Assembly (NCBI RefSeq): GCF_051020975.1
Contig: NC_135041.1
Coordinates: 10,118,256-10,182,255 of the forward strand
Direction of reading: 5' to 3'
DNA: 64,000 nt
From: Osmia lignaria lignaria
Taxonomy: Eukaryota; Arthropoda; Insecta; Hymenoptera; Megachilidae
Under the pieces are notes generated by a model. That model was given only the letters and a program-made list of their open reading frames with translations. It made no database searches and was not told where the DNA came from. This document shows positions 23,674 through 37,800 of the stretch, one piece after another. Positions within the stretch are counted from its first letter, which is position 1. Each line of letters begins with the position of its first letter. The position numbers and the translations under genes were made by a program.

Positions 23674-26178
23674 ATTAAGATCGAAACGATCGTCCAGTTA
23701 CTTCGACGGAATGATACGCTTTATCCGATGATGTTCTAATGATTTTTCAGGACAGTTTGTTCATGCTCGTTCTATATACATAGTTGGATATTTTTACATT
23801 ATTATTCTTTACTCTATTTTAAATACTAATTAGGTAATTTCAAAAATTGCTATCGCATCAGCGTTCTGTTCAACCAAGTGGTCAGCATAAACAATGATAT
23901 TTCCTTATTAAACATACCTCCATCAAATTATGTAAATGTACCGTAATTGCCAATAAATTAATCGACGTATAAACCGATGCAGTTATAATTAAAGCTCGAT
24001 CAAATTAAACATCGATATTGTTGCTTATCTTTGTGAAATTGTAGCAGCTTTAATAAAAAAAAAGTGAAGCAATACGAATGAAACGTAGCAAATGAAATGT
24101 AATTTTAATTCCTAGAAAATGCAAAGGAGAGAAAGAGTTCATGAACGATATTGATTGATCGTTGTTTCTCGTGCGTGAAGAAATTCATTAACTGATTAAA
24201 CGAATATATGATGGGTTTTTTAACGCGTTACCGACAAAAAATTGAATATTCAGAGCTGACCTCAAACCTCTTCCGTAATTTGATTAATTGTTTGACCTAC
24301 TGTGCAGATTTCTTTCCTCTGGTATCAAGGAACAGCTACGGAACTGTGTTATTATGATGAAAATATTTGCTAATATGCAGACGGCGAAGCGGCAAAAAGC
24401 CTTTCGAAGCGTTTCCACGAGGAATTGATGTAAATACAAGTAAAGTGTATTACTAACGAAGAACTTGAAGAACGTAAATAATGCAACTCTTCGTATTATC
24501 ACGTTCAATTAACCGTGAACTTATTTAGAAAATGTAAACATCTTTTTTACGTAGCCAGTTGCAAAATGTTTAACAAGGCACGAAGTAGCTAAGTGAATGT
24601 TAGAAACATAGTATAGTGGAAGAGGTAATTTAAAGCCCTCGAGCCATATTTCTTCTTATAAGAATTCTTCGTTACCATAGCAAGTTCGGGCTACTGTTTT
24701 AATAGTAATCATTAATTAATTTTTCCTTCCTTACCTCAGAAATTTTTATCTTAATCCATCCTTTCTACTGCAATAAATTTAAGAATCTAGAACGCTCTAC
24801 ATCGTGAAATTTACGATTCACAGACAAACTCTAACAAGCATCGGCGAACGAAGTAAAGGACTTCCGAATAAGTGAAGGGGTTGCTTCATCGAATGAGGAA
24901 CGATCGAGTACTTCGACGTCCAATGGACTACCGGGAGAATAGCACAAAAAACTCCGCTCGAGGATGGTTTCAAAAAGCCAAGATGTTCCTGCGGATAAGC
25001 GCGGGAAAACGACAAGTGGCCGAGAGTAATGGAGGAGAAATAAGGGTACGAAGAAGAGGAAGAAGTACTAGAATGCCGTGTCCAGGACGATGGCGCATAA
25101 TTTAAGGTCTTCGTTTTATTAGGGATGCACCGTAGCGTGAGTTTGAATGCCGCGAGGAACCGCACGGTCACGAAGCGTTCCCTCAAAGACGCGGGATTAA
25201 GGGTACGGAAACTTCGTCGAACGATAACAATCGACGATTTGGATCCATAATCCGCGTGCCTCATGTTCGTCCAAACAGTTTAACTTGGACGAAACTTGGC
25301 GCCTCGAAACGAGCGTGATAAACGATCGAAGTTTCTCCTTTCATCGGCTGCCATGGGATGCTCCCGTTCGACGAATGCTTCGAATTCCAGCGCGTCGTTG
25401 ACGCTTCACCTCTTCACCCCTTTCTCCTGACCTTTTCTCTCTTTCCACTGTTCACTAAATTATCACGTCCCGTTCGAGAATGTCGATCCACTCGCATCCA
25501 CCCATCCCACTCCACTGTATTTTTAAGTTATACGGTATATTCTGCCTCTATGTATTATTTTATAAAAAAAAGAAATGGGCTATGATGTAATAAACGTGTT
25601 AAAATACTACAGGATATAGTATTTCAATTTTTAATTACAATTATCAAACAATGGTGCATCGATACTTTTCTGCGGCTCTTCGGGGATTTTACAAAATCCC
25701 AGTGTTCCCGTGTTCGTTGTTTAAGGCCGCGTTTTAAACCTCGCAGTCGAGAAGTTAATCGATACTTCAAGAAAGATTCGGGGTAGTCTGAAAAGCGGAC
25801 TTAACTTTCGCTCGGTTGGTAATAAAGCGGCTTACTCACGTCTTACTGAGCACATCCGTTGGTTCAATCGCACCGATTGCTCGCCTCGTTTTCCAACTAT
25901 TTTTCCTATTCGCCTTTGTGTTCGTTGTGCAATAATTCCTTCAACTTTCCCGATGCACCGATATTTCAACCACGCGAACGTACTACATATCTCTGACAGA
26001 ACGTCACACTGTATCGTAAAATTTGTTTCTTGAGTCAGTTATCAATGATAAAGAGTAAAATTAGATAGCTTATCTTTCGATTCTGTTACGAGTATTTTGT
26101 AAAAAGAAGATTGGTTGATTAATGGTGATAAATTGTAATAAAAGATTATTCTATGATGGCCGTTCTACTTGAAATTAT

Positions 26179-26204
26179 AGGTATTCAATTAAGGTATTCA
26201 ATAA
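26179..26204. repeat. 13-bp tandem duplication
   Basis: Aggtattcaatta is followed directly by aggtattcaataa, a single mismatch over 13 bp. It looks like a small recent duplication. Confidence 0.8.
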
Positions 26205-28147
26205 TAAAATTCAATGTGTTCGCATTTTAAAGGTGCATTTCTGCAATGAGGTTTTATAAAGCATCTCTAACATGGTACATCAATAGCCGGCTGCAAGAGA
26301 AGGTTGATGGGATAAGTGTATAGATATCTGCATGAAGCATCCGGTTTTTCCTCGTCTGAAAGTTTTATACGCACACGCTGAAGAAGCGGGTATATAACGT
26401 GCTCTGGCCGGGAAAGAAGTTCGCTAAAATATCCGTCCACGCAAAGTGCAGAGACGTAAATTGCATCGAGCACTGCATCGGTGAAGATACGAAGAACGGA
26501 GCGAGCCTCGACGGTGGTCGCGATCGATTGCGTTCTAGCACACTTCCTGCTCTTTTCGTAACAAGTTAAATTAAGAAAAAAAGAAAACGGAGAACCGCAG
26601 AGAATCTTTCCTCAGTGAGAATAAATTCAGAAAACCGTCGGACGTTGTTAGTCGTCGTTTAAATAGAAAAATCGAAGCAAGGAAAATGATAAGTAGAAGA
26701 TGCTTTAAAAATATTTTATTATATCTATTATTAGACATACGCGTTAATAAAAGATAAGATGGTAAAATAAAAAAATCTACTGAGTTGCGAGGAAATACAA
26801 TCGCTATTGTCACAATGATTGACAGAGAAAATGGAGAATGCTATTGTTAACTTCGAGATAAACATAAATAACATTAGTATTGGGTAGAGAGAGAATATGA
26901 CTACTGAAGAATGCTGAAACATGTTCTAGTTTCCCTCTATTTTCGTTACAAACGAAATCAAAGATTTACAGCACCCGCGACGTTTCCTTTAACGCGTTAC
27001 CTGTCGGAGTCCCCCTTCGTGACACTTGAATTTCCATTGGAATCTATTGCCCCTATTATTAGGAATTCATTTATTTATTTAATTCGAAATACCGAAATTA
27101 CGAAATCGTTATACAACAAAAAAAAAACGGAAAAATTACAATTAATTCAAATGCTGTATATTTTAATTAAAAATTTCATTGGTAAAAGAATTTTGATGCT
27201 GCCAATTTAATAATGTAAGCATAATAATTCGACGTGATATAGGTTGTTTGAAAGTGAATAAAGTTTAACAAGTTCTGTAATATGTATAGACTGAAGTGTA
27301 CTTAAAAGTGAGATTAACGGCGGCCACTTTTCATGCTATAACAGGTCAGTTCGGGTTGGTACCTGAAAGTTTTGCAACTCGGTTACTGCTTCAAAACTTC
27401 CTTAACAAGTTGATTACCACGGAGGTCACCGATGATCAATACCATTATATACATCGAATTTAATTAAAAAGCTTGCAATAAACACAACCTGATACTTGCA
27501 ACTCGTTCCTCGATACTTATAAAGTTTCGAGTGACTAACTTATCGACAACATGACACAACCGGCTTCCTAACAAGTTATTGAAAAACTTGTTGTTCTTTT
27601 CAGCCACCGTGTTCAAGCTGTTAACTTAACAAGCTTAATTTAATGATAGTCTACCATGATTTACGTAGACATTTTATATTTATACTTTAATAAATATTTT
27701 AAAAAATAGTCGAGGATATTTGAATTCATGGAATCGTGAATAATGGAAAGAATATACTCTCTTTTAGAATTTCTTATATTTGAAGAGACGAGTTGACGGG
27801 AGTATATTTTAAATAATAACATTCCATCAAGCAGAAGGATCACGAGGATACCTAACACGATTGCAGGAAAATTTAAGCGCGAATTTATACATTTTCCAAC
27901 ACGGTGTTCCTCGAGAACATGCCACCTTCTGTTACATGTAAACTTCGAAGCAAAAGCTTGCCGCGTGAACTTTAATAATGGGCCACTATATCTTCCTTGA
28001 AACGCGTATCATACCAGCTGAGGGGGGGGATTTTCATAAGGTACATAAATGCATGTGGTATTATAATAGAGGGTGGAATCTTTAACAATTCATCTTTCAT
28101 ACAATTAGTAACATAAATTCCTTTCTCACGTTATTGTACGATCTGAT

Positions 28148-28173
28148 GACAATTGTCTAATAACAATTGTTAT
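28148..28173. promoter_or_regulatory. Two adjacent ACAATTGT palindromes
   Basis: The perfect 10-bp palindrome gacaattgtc and the perfect 14-bp palindrome ataacaattgttat lie two bases apart. Each contains ACAAT facing ATTGT, the inverted arrangement of core sites recognised by SOX-family HMG proteins. The sequence arrangement is seen directly; the binding role is inference. In AT-rich DNA such words also arise by chance. Confidence 0.3.
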
Positions 28174-30133
28174 GAAATGGCGATTGTAGCATGATGATCA
28201 CATAAGCACATTTTTATTCACAATATTTTGAATAGTTTCGATGGAACTCAAACAGCGCCGGTGTATTTGAACAACAAGACGGGGCGAAGACTTTCAAGTA
28301 CTCCTCGATCCTTCATTTTGACAACAATAGTGAGCTAGAGTATTCTACCGTTACATGAACGCTTTTCACATTTCCACTATTTTTTCATTTTACCACGTAC
28401 GAGTGATTCATTCAATAAAAATTTCAATTTTTATGCCTTCTGTCGCGAATGTATGAAAAATTCGATCACGCCAAACGACCGAATTTTTCGAAGATTACGC
28501 GCGCAATTCACGAATGATTATCCGTGGGTATTTCGAAAATAAATTAATAAATATTATGAATTTTGGGGAAATTTCGGTTTGGATTTGATCGAGGCTGCTA
28601 ATTCATTCAACAACCTCGAAACCGCATTCTTCCTGCTTGAAATTTACAAATTCTACCTCTGGACCGACCGAAGATTACGTAGTTTACAATGTTACGTAGT
28701 CGAAGTTCCGGCAGTGGGTAGAAAGGGCTGGCTGGATGAAATATCCTCGCCTGTCTGTCATAGGCTTGCTTAGGCGTGCTCACGTTATTTCTAATTCACG
28801 AGTTTGCTCAGAAGCTTGCAGCTCAGGCATGCAATACGAGACGGCGTAGTGTGGCCTGGGTCGAAATAGAATTTCTCTGGTTTTGCCGGCCGCGAAAACA
28901 CATCGCGCGCTTGAAATTCCACGACTACTTTTATACGGCGATATTAACGTCGCCGGAACTAACGCTGCGATTATGCGAAACTTGAAAAGAAAAGTCGAAA
29001 AGAGAAGTGCTCTCCAGAGAAATGCCTGAACGTTGCTCAGTTTATTTCTATTCTTCGTATTATGTATTAATTTCAATTTGAAAGTTGGTAACTTTGTGGC
29101 AAGGAGATAAATGTTTATTGTATAATTCCAAAAATATTTGTTGCAATATTGTGATTAATCCACAGTTTATCATAGTATACATATACTGAGGTATTGAAGT
29201 ATCAAATCATGCACCTAAAATGGAACGGAAGAGCGAAAAGGACTCGAATCTCAAAGGATTAATCTTCAATGAATGCTCATGCTTCTTACACATATAATTT
29301 CGAGTTAATACGATTATCTGATGCTCTATAACATTACTTCTAATATCTCTAATTTCTGAGAATTAAATTTTATACATTCTGGACATTGAGCTGAATTTTG
29401 TTAATTAATTAATTTATACAGGTACGTAAATTGTTAGAATCAAATAAATTTGTATGAAATTATGTGAAATTATATGAAATTTTCAGAAATAAATCGTATA
29501 AATCATAATTAAAAAGTAGGTATCGAGTGCTCGTTATAGGACAATAACAGAAAATTGCAATTTGCTAACGTGTACGGTATAAAACGAATATTCCTGTACC
29601 AATTTCGTTTACCTAGTTATTTTCCAGTTACGTTAACATTCGCGTTTGTCGGCGTGCCTCGATATTTTCCAGTATTTTACTGTTCCTTTGCGACTCGTAG
29701 CCACCCATACAAGTTTTCCCTACCCATACGTAGTAAACTTCACAGACAGGGTATGCATGAGATTCGAATATGCTCCCGTTGCAACTCGAGTTTATTTCAT
29801 ACGACTCTTGATTGCGTTTTGCTCGTTCTTCTTCCATGTATTCAAGCTCCAATTTCCCACTTTCAAGAAAATTAGCTCCACAATTCCTAAAGGTTAACAC
29901 GTTGACTGCACACCGTGATGTTTTAGAGATTTTCATAATTAATCTTATGTTGTATGATTCTCCATTTCATTATTATCTACTCTATCAACTAAACATTTCA
30001 AGAGACAAATTTGATTTGTATAAAATTCAAAAAACAGAGAAAAGGAGAGAATTCTGAACAGCATGGAAATTACACTAGCAATTCGAGGAAGAAACTTGGA
30101 GCACAAGATTTAAAAAAAATGAATTTGTAGTAC
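28174..30133. other. AT-rich non-coding stretch
   Basis: No gene is recognised. A 10-bp unit related to tatgaaatta is repeated three times at 29453-29482. Overlapping open frames on both strands at 29555-29936 look accidental. Confidence 0.55.
29453..29482. repeat. Three tandem 10-bp units
   Basis: Tatgaaatta, tgtgaaatta and tatgaaattt follow one another, differing at one or two positions. It is a short AT-rich minisatellite. Confidence 0.8.
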
Positions 30134-30409
30134 CTTTGAATAATCTATATCGCAATATGCCGCAGCTGGTATTTCTACTGTGGCAATCAACGTGTTAATT
30201 TCTCCCACAAAGCAGAGATAAACAACGTCGTTGAAGATGGCATCCCTCCCAAAGTAATCTCGTAAAAGCGGAAAAGCTGCGTCTACGTAGACGTCAACCA
30301 GATCATCGGTGTAATGTTTCTTGCGGTGCGAGCAACTTTGTGAATCTTTGAAATTTATCAAGCTCGTTGCCGGGTGTAAGTTGTTTATCCAAAGGGGCGA
30401 CACTAGATT
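30134..30409 (-). CDS. Candidate 92-codon internal exon, unrecognised protein, minus strand
   Basis: On the minus strand the interval lies between an acceptor (gtagttttag) and a donor reading AAAG|gtacta. It is exactly 92 codons, so both junctions would be phase 0. The first codon after the acceptor is AAT, and the upstream in-frame TAG is formed by the acceptor itself. The composition is unusually protein-like for this window: a basic/polar start (SCSHRKKHY), an acidic stretch (DDLVDVYVD), then FPLLRDYFGRDAIFN and a hydrophobic segment around DVVYLCFVGEINTLIATVEI that could be a membrane helix. The acceptor tract is only moderate, and an open frame of this length is expected a few times by chance. 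I do not recognise the family and see no partner exon, so it may be a lone, decayed or accidental exon. Confidence 0.3.
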
Positions 30410-33400
30410 CTAAAACTACGCTCATAAAGTGCGAGGCTATGCAAGGGTGAGAGTCGAGAATCAACGGGAATGAAAAATAAAAACGAAAGTAGCACGGAGA
30501 TGAATATCTGGAAATGCAAAATTATTCATGCAAAATATTCACACCTATTTAGCGTGATAAACGATTAACTCTTGCGTATCATTTTACTAATTGAAGTCGA
30601 AATTTAGTGAAGTGAAACTGTAATGACGATGTAATCAACCGTAAAGTGCTTTCTCGTGTAAAAGCATGAATTGAAATATTCCTTTTACAAAGCTTGGTTT
30701 AAAAACAGAAATTTACTTCGAAAATTTGTTAAGTATCTCTGCAAAGCACTCGAATAATTAGACAGATTAGGCAAATGGTTTGAAACATTACTAAAGTGTC
30801 CAGAACTTAAATCAACGTCCCATTAATTTACTGAAATACGGTCATATTTTATTTGAATCGAGTGTAAGCAGAATTCATGTCGATCTGGATATATCGATGA
30901 ATTATACAGTTTTTATGTCACTGCAAGTACGGGGCTAATTACAAATCATTCAGTTTAGAGTGTGAAAAAGCCCAATTTGCGAGAATTTAGTGTTTGCAAT
31001 AGAAGGATTTATCGATGATCATGGATCGACAGATTTCCAGCGTTACCAGTGGGATTGATGTTCGTAATTAGTCTGCACCATACACAGTAGGTTAGCATTA
31101 CGCGTATCCCGTAATTGGTATTGTACATAATCTGTGTATGTACAGGGTGTTCGCGTTATCGTTACACGGTGTTCTCGTAATTGATTTGTAGGCGGGAGTT
31201 GAAAAGCCCGCAAAAAGGAGAAAACATTGCTAGATAAACATGTAAACAATTTGTTTACGAATTTTGCAAATTCTTAATTAAAATATTCATAATTCATGTG
31301 TCCGTACAGAAATGTTATTAGTAATTTAAAAATATATTGCTTCGTTGTTTATAATTATTCAATTTAACACTGATTTCAGAAAACCGTAACAAATTCAGAA
31401 ATATAATTTTCTTAATATAATTAATATTAATTCTCTCTTAATTCTCTTAAATGAGGTGCAATGTTGTATTTTTCAAATATTTTTCACGGTAAATAGTAAA
31501 TTTTTAATGCGATAAACAGAGTTTGTTGATGTTATAAAAAATTGAAGAAAGACTTAATCGTTTCCAAGTTATATAACACGATCTAAGAAATTAAAAGTGC
31601 TTTCGCAAAATACTCCTTTTACGAGAGTTGTTTTCGCGAACGGGGATGAGAAATTTACGTCCCAACTTTCCCGCTTCCTTATTGCATATCTCGACGATTT
31701 AACGCGTTAAATGGTTTTAATTTAAATTATGCTCGTCTACAGGTCCGAGGAAGTTCTTTCATCAGATAACGACCGATTCTTTTCAGACGTACACCTTTAA
31801 GGTCGTTGAAAAGAAGAACGTTATTCGCTCATTTCCGGTCCCCGGAAATCTCTGTTGGTCAGTCAATAGCGAGACAAACACGGTGACATTTCAAATATGA
31901 TCTTTATTGTGAAAGAAGCCCGCTATCACTATCATCGTTTACTCGTAACACTCGACAATTTGAAAAGTTTTCTCGTTAACTTTTAAGAGAAATTAAAGTT
32001 AATTAGTCATGAAAATCTAGACCTTCCAAAAGGAACAATAAAATCTTGGTGAGACTTTAAACACTATTTCTCGTAATATGTCATAAAAAGCTTTAGAACT
32101 TTTACGTACTTTTACTTTCTGACAAAGAAAAAGATTAAATAATACGAAATAAAATTCTCAGACGCTAATGATTTCGATAATGTGAAGGTTGTTAATAAAT
32201 TGTTAGTTTTGATCCTTCTACAATACTTTATCGTGGGAGTGTTCTTAAAGAGGCACCTGCGTAAAACAATAAGTAATTACTAGGATCAACTAGGAAATAC
32301 AGTAAAATTGTGTTCGCAACAGTTGAAAGCAGTGTCTAAAAGACCCCGAGTGATCATCTTCAGACGACCACTCGGAAGAAAATCAAACAATAGAGCTACT
32401 TCAGCATCACCCTTGACTCTCGCTGCAGACTTTTATCCTTTCTTGAGCGAAATCTCTTTCACCGCCATCGTCATCACTGTTCTACGTTGCACGATCGACA
32501 AACACCGAGTGAATCAGCAATTTAAATTCATAGAAATTTTACACTGGAAATTCTACGTCGCTGTCGCGTTAAAATTGGTTATTTTAAGGAATGATGAGCC
32601 CGTCATAATATTTATTTATCATTCTACGCACGATTTCAGCTCTTGTAAAAATGAAATTCTCTCTCTTGAAAAATAAAAAACATTTTTTTTTTCATGTCTA
32701 CTGTACATGTCATTCCTGTCCCAATACACCGTTCGAATGTAAAAAGTTACAAAATTAAAGTGCATGCTGGAAGGTTTTTTCGGAGCCAGTTAACTGGAAT
32801 ATCCGGGGTAAATGAAACGTTAAACGCAAACAGCGTAGTTTCGTGTTTACTTAAAAATTAATAACCCACGTTTCTGCTATTAATCCTCGCGTGTTCGTTT
32901 AAACGTTTCACCCTGGAAATGAACAACGCCGTGTTGAATAAAAAAATTACTCTTTTTTTTTGCTTGATACACTGTCGCGTTTGTTGCAATCAACAAAATG
33001 TAAACAAGTGAAAGCAGCAAACTTTTTCCTGAAACATTGTACCGATTCTGCGTGTATTAAATACTGTATGTACATACATCTATCGTTTAACGATTATTTA
33101 TTGAATTTTTCGTCCCCATCTCTTTTTTCATATAACGCATTACCAAGTATCCTTGACGATGAAAAATTCAATCAGTTCAGAACGAAGAGAGCTTTTATAT
33201 TTCCCTGATCGGTCAGAAAGTTGAAGGATACTTGTCGAGATGGGTTCTTTGAAACTCAAATAACGTTGACAGACAACTTAACCACCGGTAGAAAATATAA
33301 AAGTCCTCTATAAAATCCTGCGGTTAAATCATTCCTCCGTTATTTAACTTTTCAAGCACGGATGCTTCAATGCGTTAAAACCAAAGGGGGTAATCCTTGC

Positions 33401-34249
33401 AATCGAGTTGCTCGATTATATCGATTTGCGATGATATTGTTTACCTAGCTAAAGGATAAACGTAAGATTTTCAAAAATGCAACGAAAGTTTATTGGATTT
33501 GGAGATGAAATTACGCGTATATTCTTTTATAATTGCCCAAATTCTATGATAAAGATTGAAAAAAATATCACAAATACGGTAAGAGATGATTTATTTTTGA
33601 TCTGAATTAATGTTCAGAACAATAATACCGGATACAGCCGTATCGTTTACTGAATTTCATGAAATCCAAGCGAAAAAGTCTGCTCCATAGAAGCTTTCAG
33701 GAATTTTTAACGGGATCGAGTTCATTAAACGTTGCCAGCGGCAGCGTTAAAGCAAAATTGATTCGACAGCATTAACCGAGCGAATTAAATTTACCTTTGT
33801 TCCTGGCTGGCAGGTTCGTGGACACGAATTCTGTACACAAAAATTAAAGCTACGCTAAACGAGGCTGCAATAACGAAGCTTCCACGCCTTCACGGTAACT
33901 TCGTAAATAGATATATTAACAGTGAAGTTAATCATCCCCTGTAGACCACCTCGTTAGATCCCTGCTTCCTTTGCTAATCACGTAAAAAGGCAAGGCTTCC
34001 TGTCAGAACGCAAGCAATCAAAGATTAAAGAATACAATTAGCTGCCCGTCGGGAACAACCTTGTAGAATTTTCCCTCAATTAAAAATTCTACCTTTTTAC
34101 GACGTTCACGGATTTAAAAAATCATTCTGTGAACTGGGCAGGGCGAGTTAAATCTTAAGAAGGAGAGCATCGTGCATACCTAAATTGATATTCATTGTAC
34201 CCTTGGAATTCGACTAGAAAATCGTCTTTCGAGAAAGGTGATAGTAGTA
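30410..34249. other. AT-rich non-coding stretch
   Basis: No gene is recognised. A 7-bp inverted repeat (ccgagtg...cactcgg) lies around 32346-32374. Two TATA-like words at 33296 and 33309 precede TCATTC at 33329, but their spacing does not fit a core promoter well. Frames are short and unremarkable. Confidence 0.55.
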
Positions 34250-34870
34250 TCGCCCTTCTTGTGTTCGCGCGCGTGCATTTCTCAGTTGCACACAATACCA
34301 GGACCGATCCACGGTGGATCGATCGTTGTTGCAGCTTGTGCACAAGAGAAGCCGTTAAGTAGACATATTAAGCGGAACGGTGCTTAGCTGTCAACTCCCG
34401 GGCCGGCCAGTAGCTTCCGCTCTACTAATTGTACGTCGGACAGGCGGCGTTGTTCGATCGGAAGCAGCAACGGCACTGCAACGGAAAGGATTAAGCCACG
34501 GCGAGACTCTCTGTCTTCCTCTCGGCTCTCACCGTGATTGCAGGCCTTCTGGGAAAGCTGTTCGCCGACGGTTTCAGAATTATCCCTCGTCTTGGTGGCG
34601 ATCTACACGGCACGGTAACCGCATCGAACAGCGGTGAACCGGTGCAATTAACGTAAACGCGAGCCGGCCGGTATTAAATGCAATAAATATCGATGCCACC
34701 TCGGTCGCGAGACTACACCAGTCTTGCAAACCGCAACTACCGGCCACCGTCAGAAGAGCGGCGTAGGAGGGTAAAGAATCGACGAACGGATCTGGCACCG
34801 TTCGATAACGACCGATTAAGGAGGCTAATTGGGATCCGAAAGTTCTGAGCGCGGTTTAATTAACAGCCGG
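34250..34870. other. GC-rich island, no gene recognised
   Basis: A block clearly richer in G+C and CpG than its surroundings, including CGCGCGCG-type sequence near 34263. Open frames on both strands (85 codons plus, 72 codons minus) are of low-complexity Arg/Ser/Ala type. Such islands in insect DNA can mark an untranslated first exon, an enhancer, or merely local composition; no core promoter is evident. Confidence 0.4.
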
Positions 34871-37800
34871 GGAAAATTGTATCGGACGTGAGGAAAATTA
34901 TTCGCTTGGTTCGTACGAAACGTCGGTGTTATAATAATAAGTAGACTGCGAACATTTGTGCAGCTATTTATGCAGCTTATAAAATTTTTGTAAGATTTCT
35001 CAAATCTTCATCTCGATTATTGCATTCGACCTTCAGCCGATTAATTATAGCATCGAAAATAAATATCTCCACCTTGTTCGCGAGTTTCATTAAGTAATCA
35101 CGGATAGCTTGGTGTACGCGTAAAATCAATACCTTCGAGCTGCGAATCGCGTACCCTTCCTTTCTTTCTCGGCGTAAGATGTTTCTTTTTATCGAGATTT
35201 CAAGGGAGGCACGTAATTAGGTTCCCGAATAATAGATTCGTTCCTGAGGCCGGAAGAAGGAACGTTTATCGGTCCACGATCATCGCCTTCGGCCCGTATA
35301 CGCAGCTATCGTTTTCCCTTCTTCAACTTTTCCCACCGTTCGAGATTGGCGCGCGCCTCTTTTGCTTTGATTAAGTATTTCAGCGAGAGAGGAAATAGCT
35401 GGGAAGTCAAGAATTGGTTCGTGAACTCGTCTGGAAAGTGAATTCAGAATCAGCGATCTGTGTGTGTGTGTACATCTACGCGTATGTTCGAGCAAGCAAG
35501 CCGAGTAACTATGTGAGTTCCAGCAGCCAGCCTCAATCTGCTTCGGTGCTGAGCGAGCGAACGTACACAGGAAGATTGGTTGGCTGGTTTTCTTTCTGCG
35601 AGCCGTGCTCGTTTCGCGAATCTGGAATTTTCGAGTTGGTAATTTTGAATTTCACCAACCGGAGAGTCTCTGTATCAAAGGAAAGGAAAAAAAAAGATCT
35701 AGGTAGAAAAAAGCGAGGAAAGAAAAATATACGATACATCTGGCTGATCTTCGGAGGCGGACACACATTGCACGCTCCGAGGAAGCACACACGAGTGAAC
35801 TCTGATAAACGGTTTTTAATATTTCGAGAGACAAGAACTATGAAACAGAGACGATACGTCTTTTGAAGAACGGTTCCCCAGAAATCATTCCCGACCCATC
35901 GCACCACCCTCGAGCAACCGGCGTCGTTTTTCCACGAGAATTTCGATCGATACTCGCAGCACACCGTTGGTTATTTGCTCCACGCACTTTCCTACGTTCG
36001 AGTGGCAGAGCTATGAAGAGATGAAATGGGATAGAAATTCGTTTACACGTAGGCGAACGTGTGCTTTCAGATGAAATCGCTGGTAATAGCTTTCGGATGT
36101 ACAAGAATTGCTTTTGGAATCCTATTGTTTGCAATATTTTTAACATTTTGATGTCTGTAATCTGAAGGAACTTTTAAAAGAAAATCGAAACGTTGCGAAG
36201 TTAAGATCTTGAATGGTAAAATGAATGAAACGAAATGAACAGGAAACGATCACCATCGGGGGGTAAACGGCACGTTAACGAGACACGAATGAATTCCATT
36301 AGACACTCAACTTACTCCACCATTCGTCAATGTATCCATATCCGTATAGCTCAATTATTACACCAAGACCTGTAGGCAAGTCGAGCGTTAAACGTATTCA
36401 GACGTATAGACAGCACGGAGGCGTCGCGATAAGGTGCTACCGTTCTACAACTTTACGAGCTAATCATACTCGGACCAATTGATTACCCAACGTAGCATGA
36501 AACATGCGAACGTGGCTGCCAAGCCGGATTCACCCTGGAAATTAATAGTATCCTATAAATCTGGATTTTACGCTAGGAAGGTCAAGGAGCGAACGGAATA
36601 ACCACTCGATCAAACCTCTGTTCCGATATTTTCTCAACGGTTCCACGTAGCGAACAGATTTTTTAGGTTAGATGCAAACGGTGCGTTATCTATCATAAGA
36701 ATAAATGAATCATGAGTTTGTGAAATCTTTCTTAAATTGATTAAATAGAACTTTACTATTTAATTATTTCACAACAAACCATTTCGTTTATGTGAAATTT
36801 ATGGATCTTCGTTCTACGAAAAAGTCTGTCAACGTATGAAAAATGATAATTAGAAATGAAAGATTTTCAAAAATAATTGCACGAAATTCATCCTGCGCAA
36901 CGATGTATAACAAATTTCCTAGTGTTGTCGGTATCACGTAGCAGTTGCGCGACCCCAATTGTTATTGTATCGCGGAAATCACAGAATGATTGTGGGAACA
37001 ACGGGGCAGCCGGCCGATCTGAATGACCATCCATGCAAATTGCATTAAATATCGATTAGGATAGTGCGTTTGTGGTATCAGAGCCGTAAGAACGAGCCTC
37101 TCCGTGAATTCAATACGGTAGCTCGATATAGAGAGACAATTCAAGCATGAATTATTAAACAACCAGTTCAATCGAACGCGAAGCATCACCGACACGAGGT
37201 CAAAGTGTAACTAAAGCTTGAACCATATTTCAAATGTCGACAGGAAACTATTTTAGATTTTCGAGTATTTATTTCTAGCGTTCATTTTCGGATAGTGGAA
37301 ATTGAACGAGTTCATTTTTATCGCAACCCAGATAACACATTCTATTATTGAAAAAGAATTCTAATATAAATAATTGATGTTTCGTTTTGCAGTTGGAAAA
37401 AGTAGCTCATGATCGTAAATTTACCCAGTTTCCCGAAGCAACAAGAGCGACTTGATCGCACGATGAAGCTCAATCGCACGTGCACAAGTAACGTGCGTCG
37501 AGACAATAGAAATTACGCGGCTATCCAGCCGTGTACTCGATAAAGCGAATTGAAATTCGACGAAGCGACTCGCCGCAAGTGATAAGGGCGAGTTGCAAAA
37601 ATTTTCCACCCTCCGATGATCAGAGACACGTACTCCATCACGATTAACTAAGTATCACGCGCGTATTCGGGTAATTTCAATCGAGTGACGCGATAAAATT
37701 GACTGCAATAAATATCACCATTTTCGAATTTCCAATCCCACTTTTCATGAATACATCACAGCTGAAACGTTGACAATGGCGTATCAATCGGTTTCCATCT

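Larger units (their letters stand above)
23070..28147. other. Long non-coding stretch, no gene recognised
   Basis: A 14-bp perfect palindrome (tacacgatcgtgta) lies at 23660-23673 and a 13-bp direct tandem repeat at 26179-26204. A GC-richer island at about 24840-25480 has long open frames on opposite strands (148 codons minus, 77 codons plus), which is what low stop density gives and is not evidence of a gene. A G-run of 8 lies at 28022-28029. Confidence 0.55.

Noticed and set aside
24818..25264. 148-codon minus-strand frame
   Set aside because: Both strands are open in this GC-richer island; the translation includes a Ser run and no family signal.
33296..33334. TATAAAAG plus TCATTC as a core promoter
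   Set aside because: Spacing is too long for the first TATA word and too short for the second, and no exon follows.
35414..35866. 150-codon plus-strand frame
   Set aside because: It starts at TTG, passes through a TG run and a Lys/Arg run, and has a 143-codon rival on the other strand.
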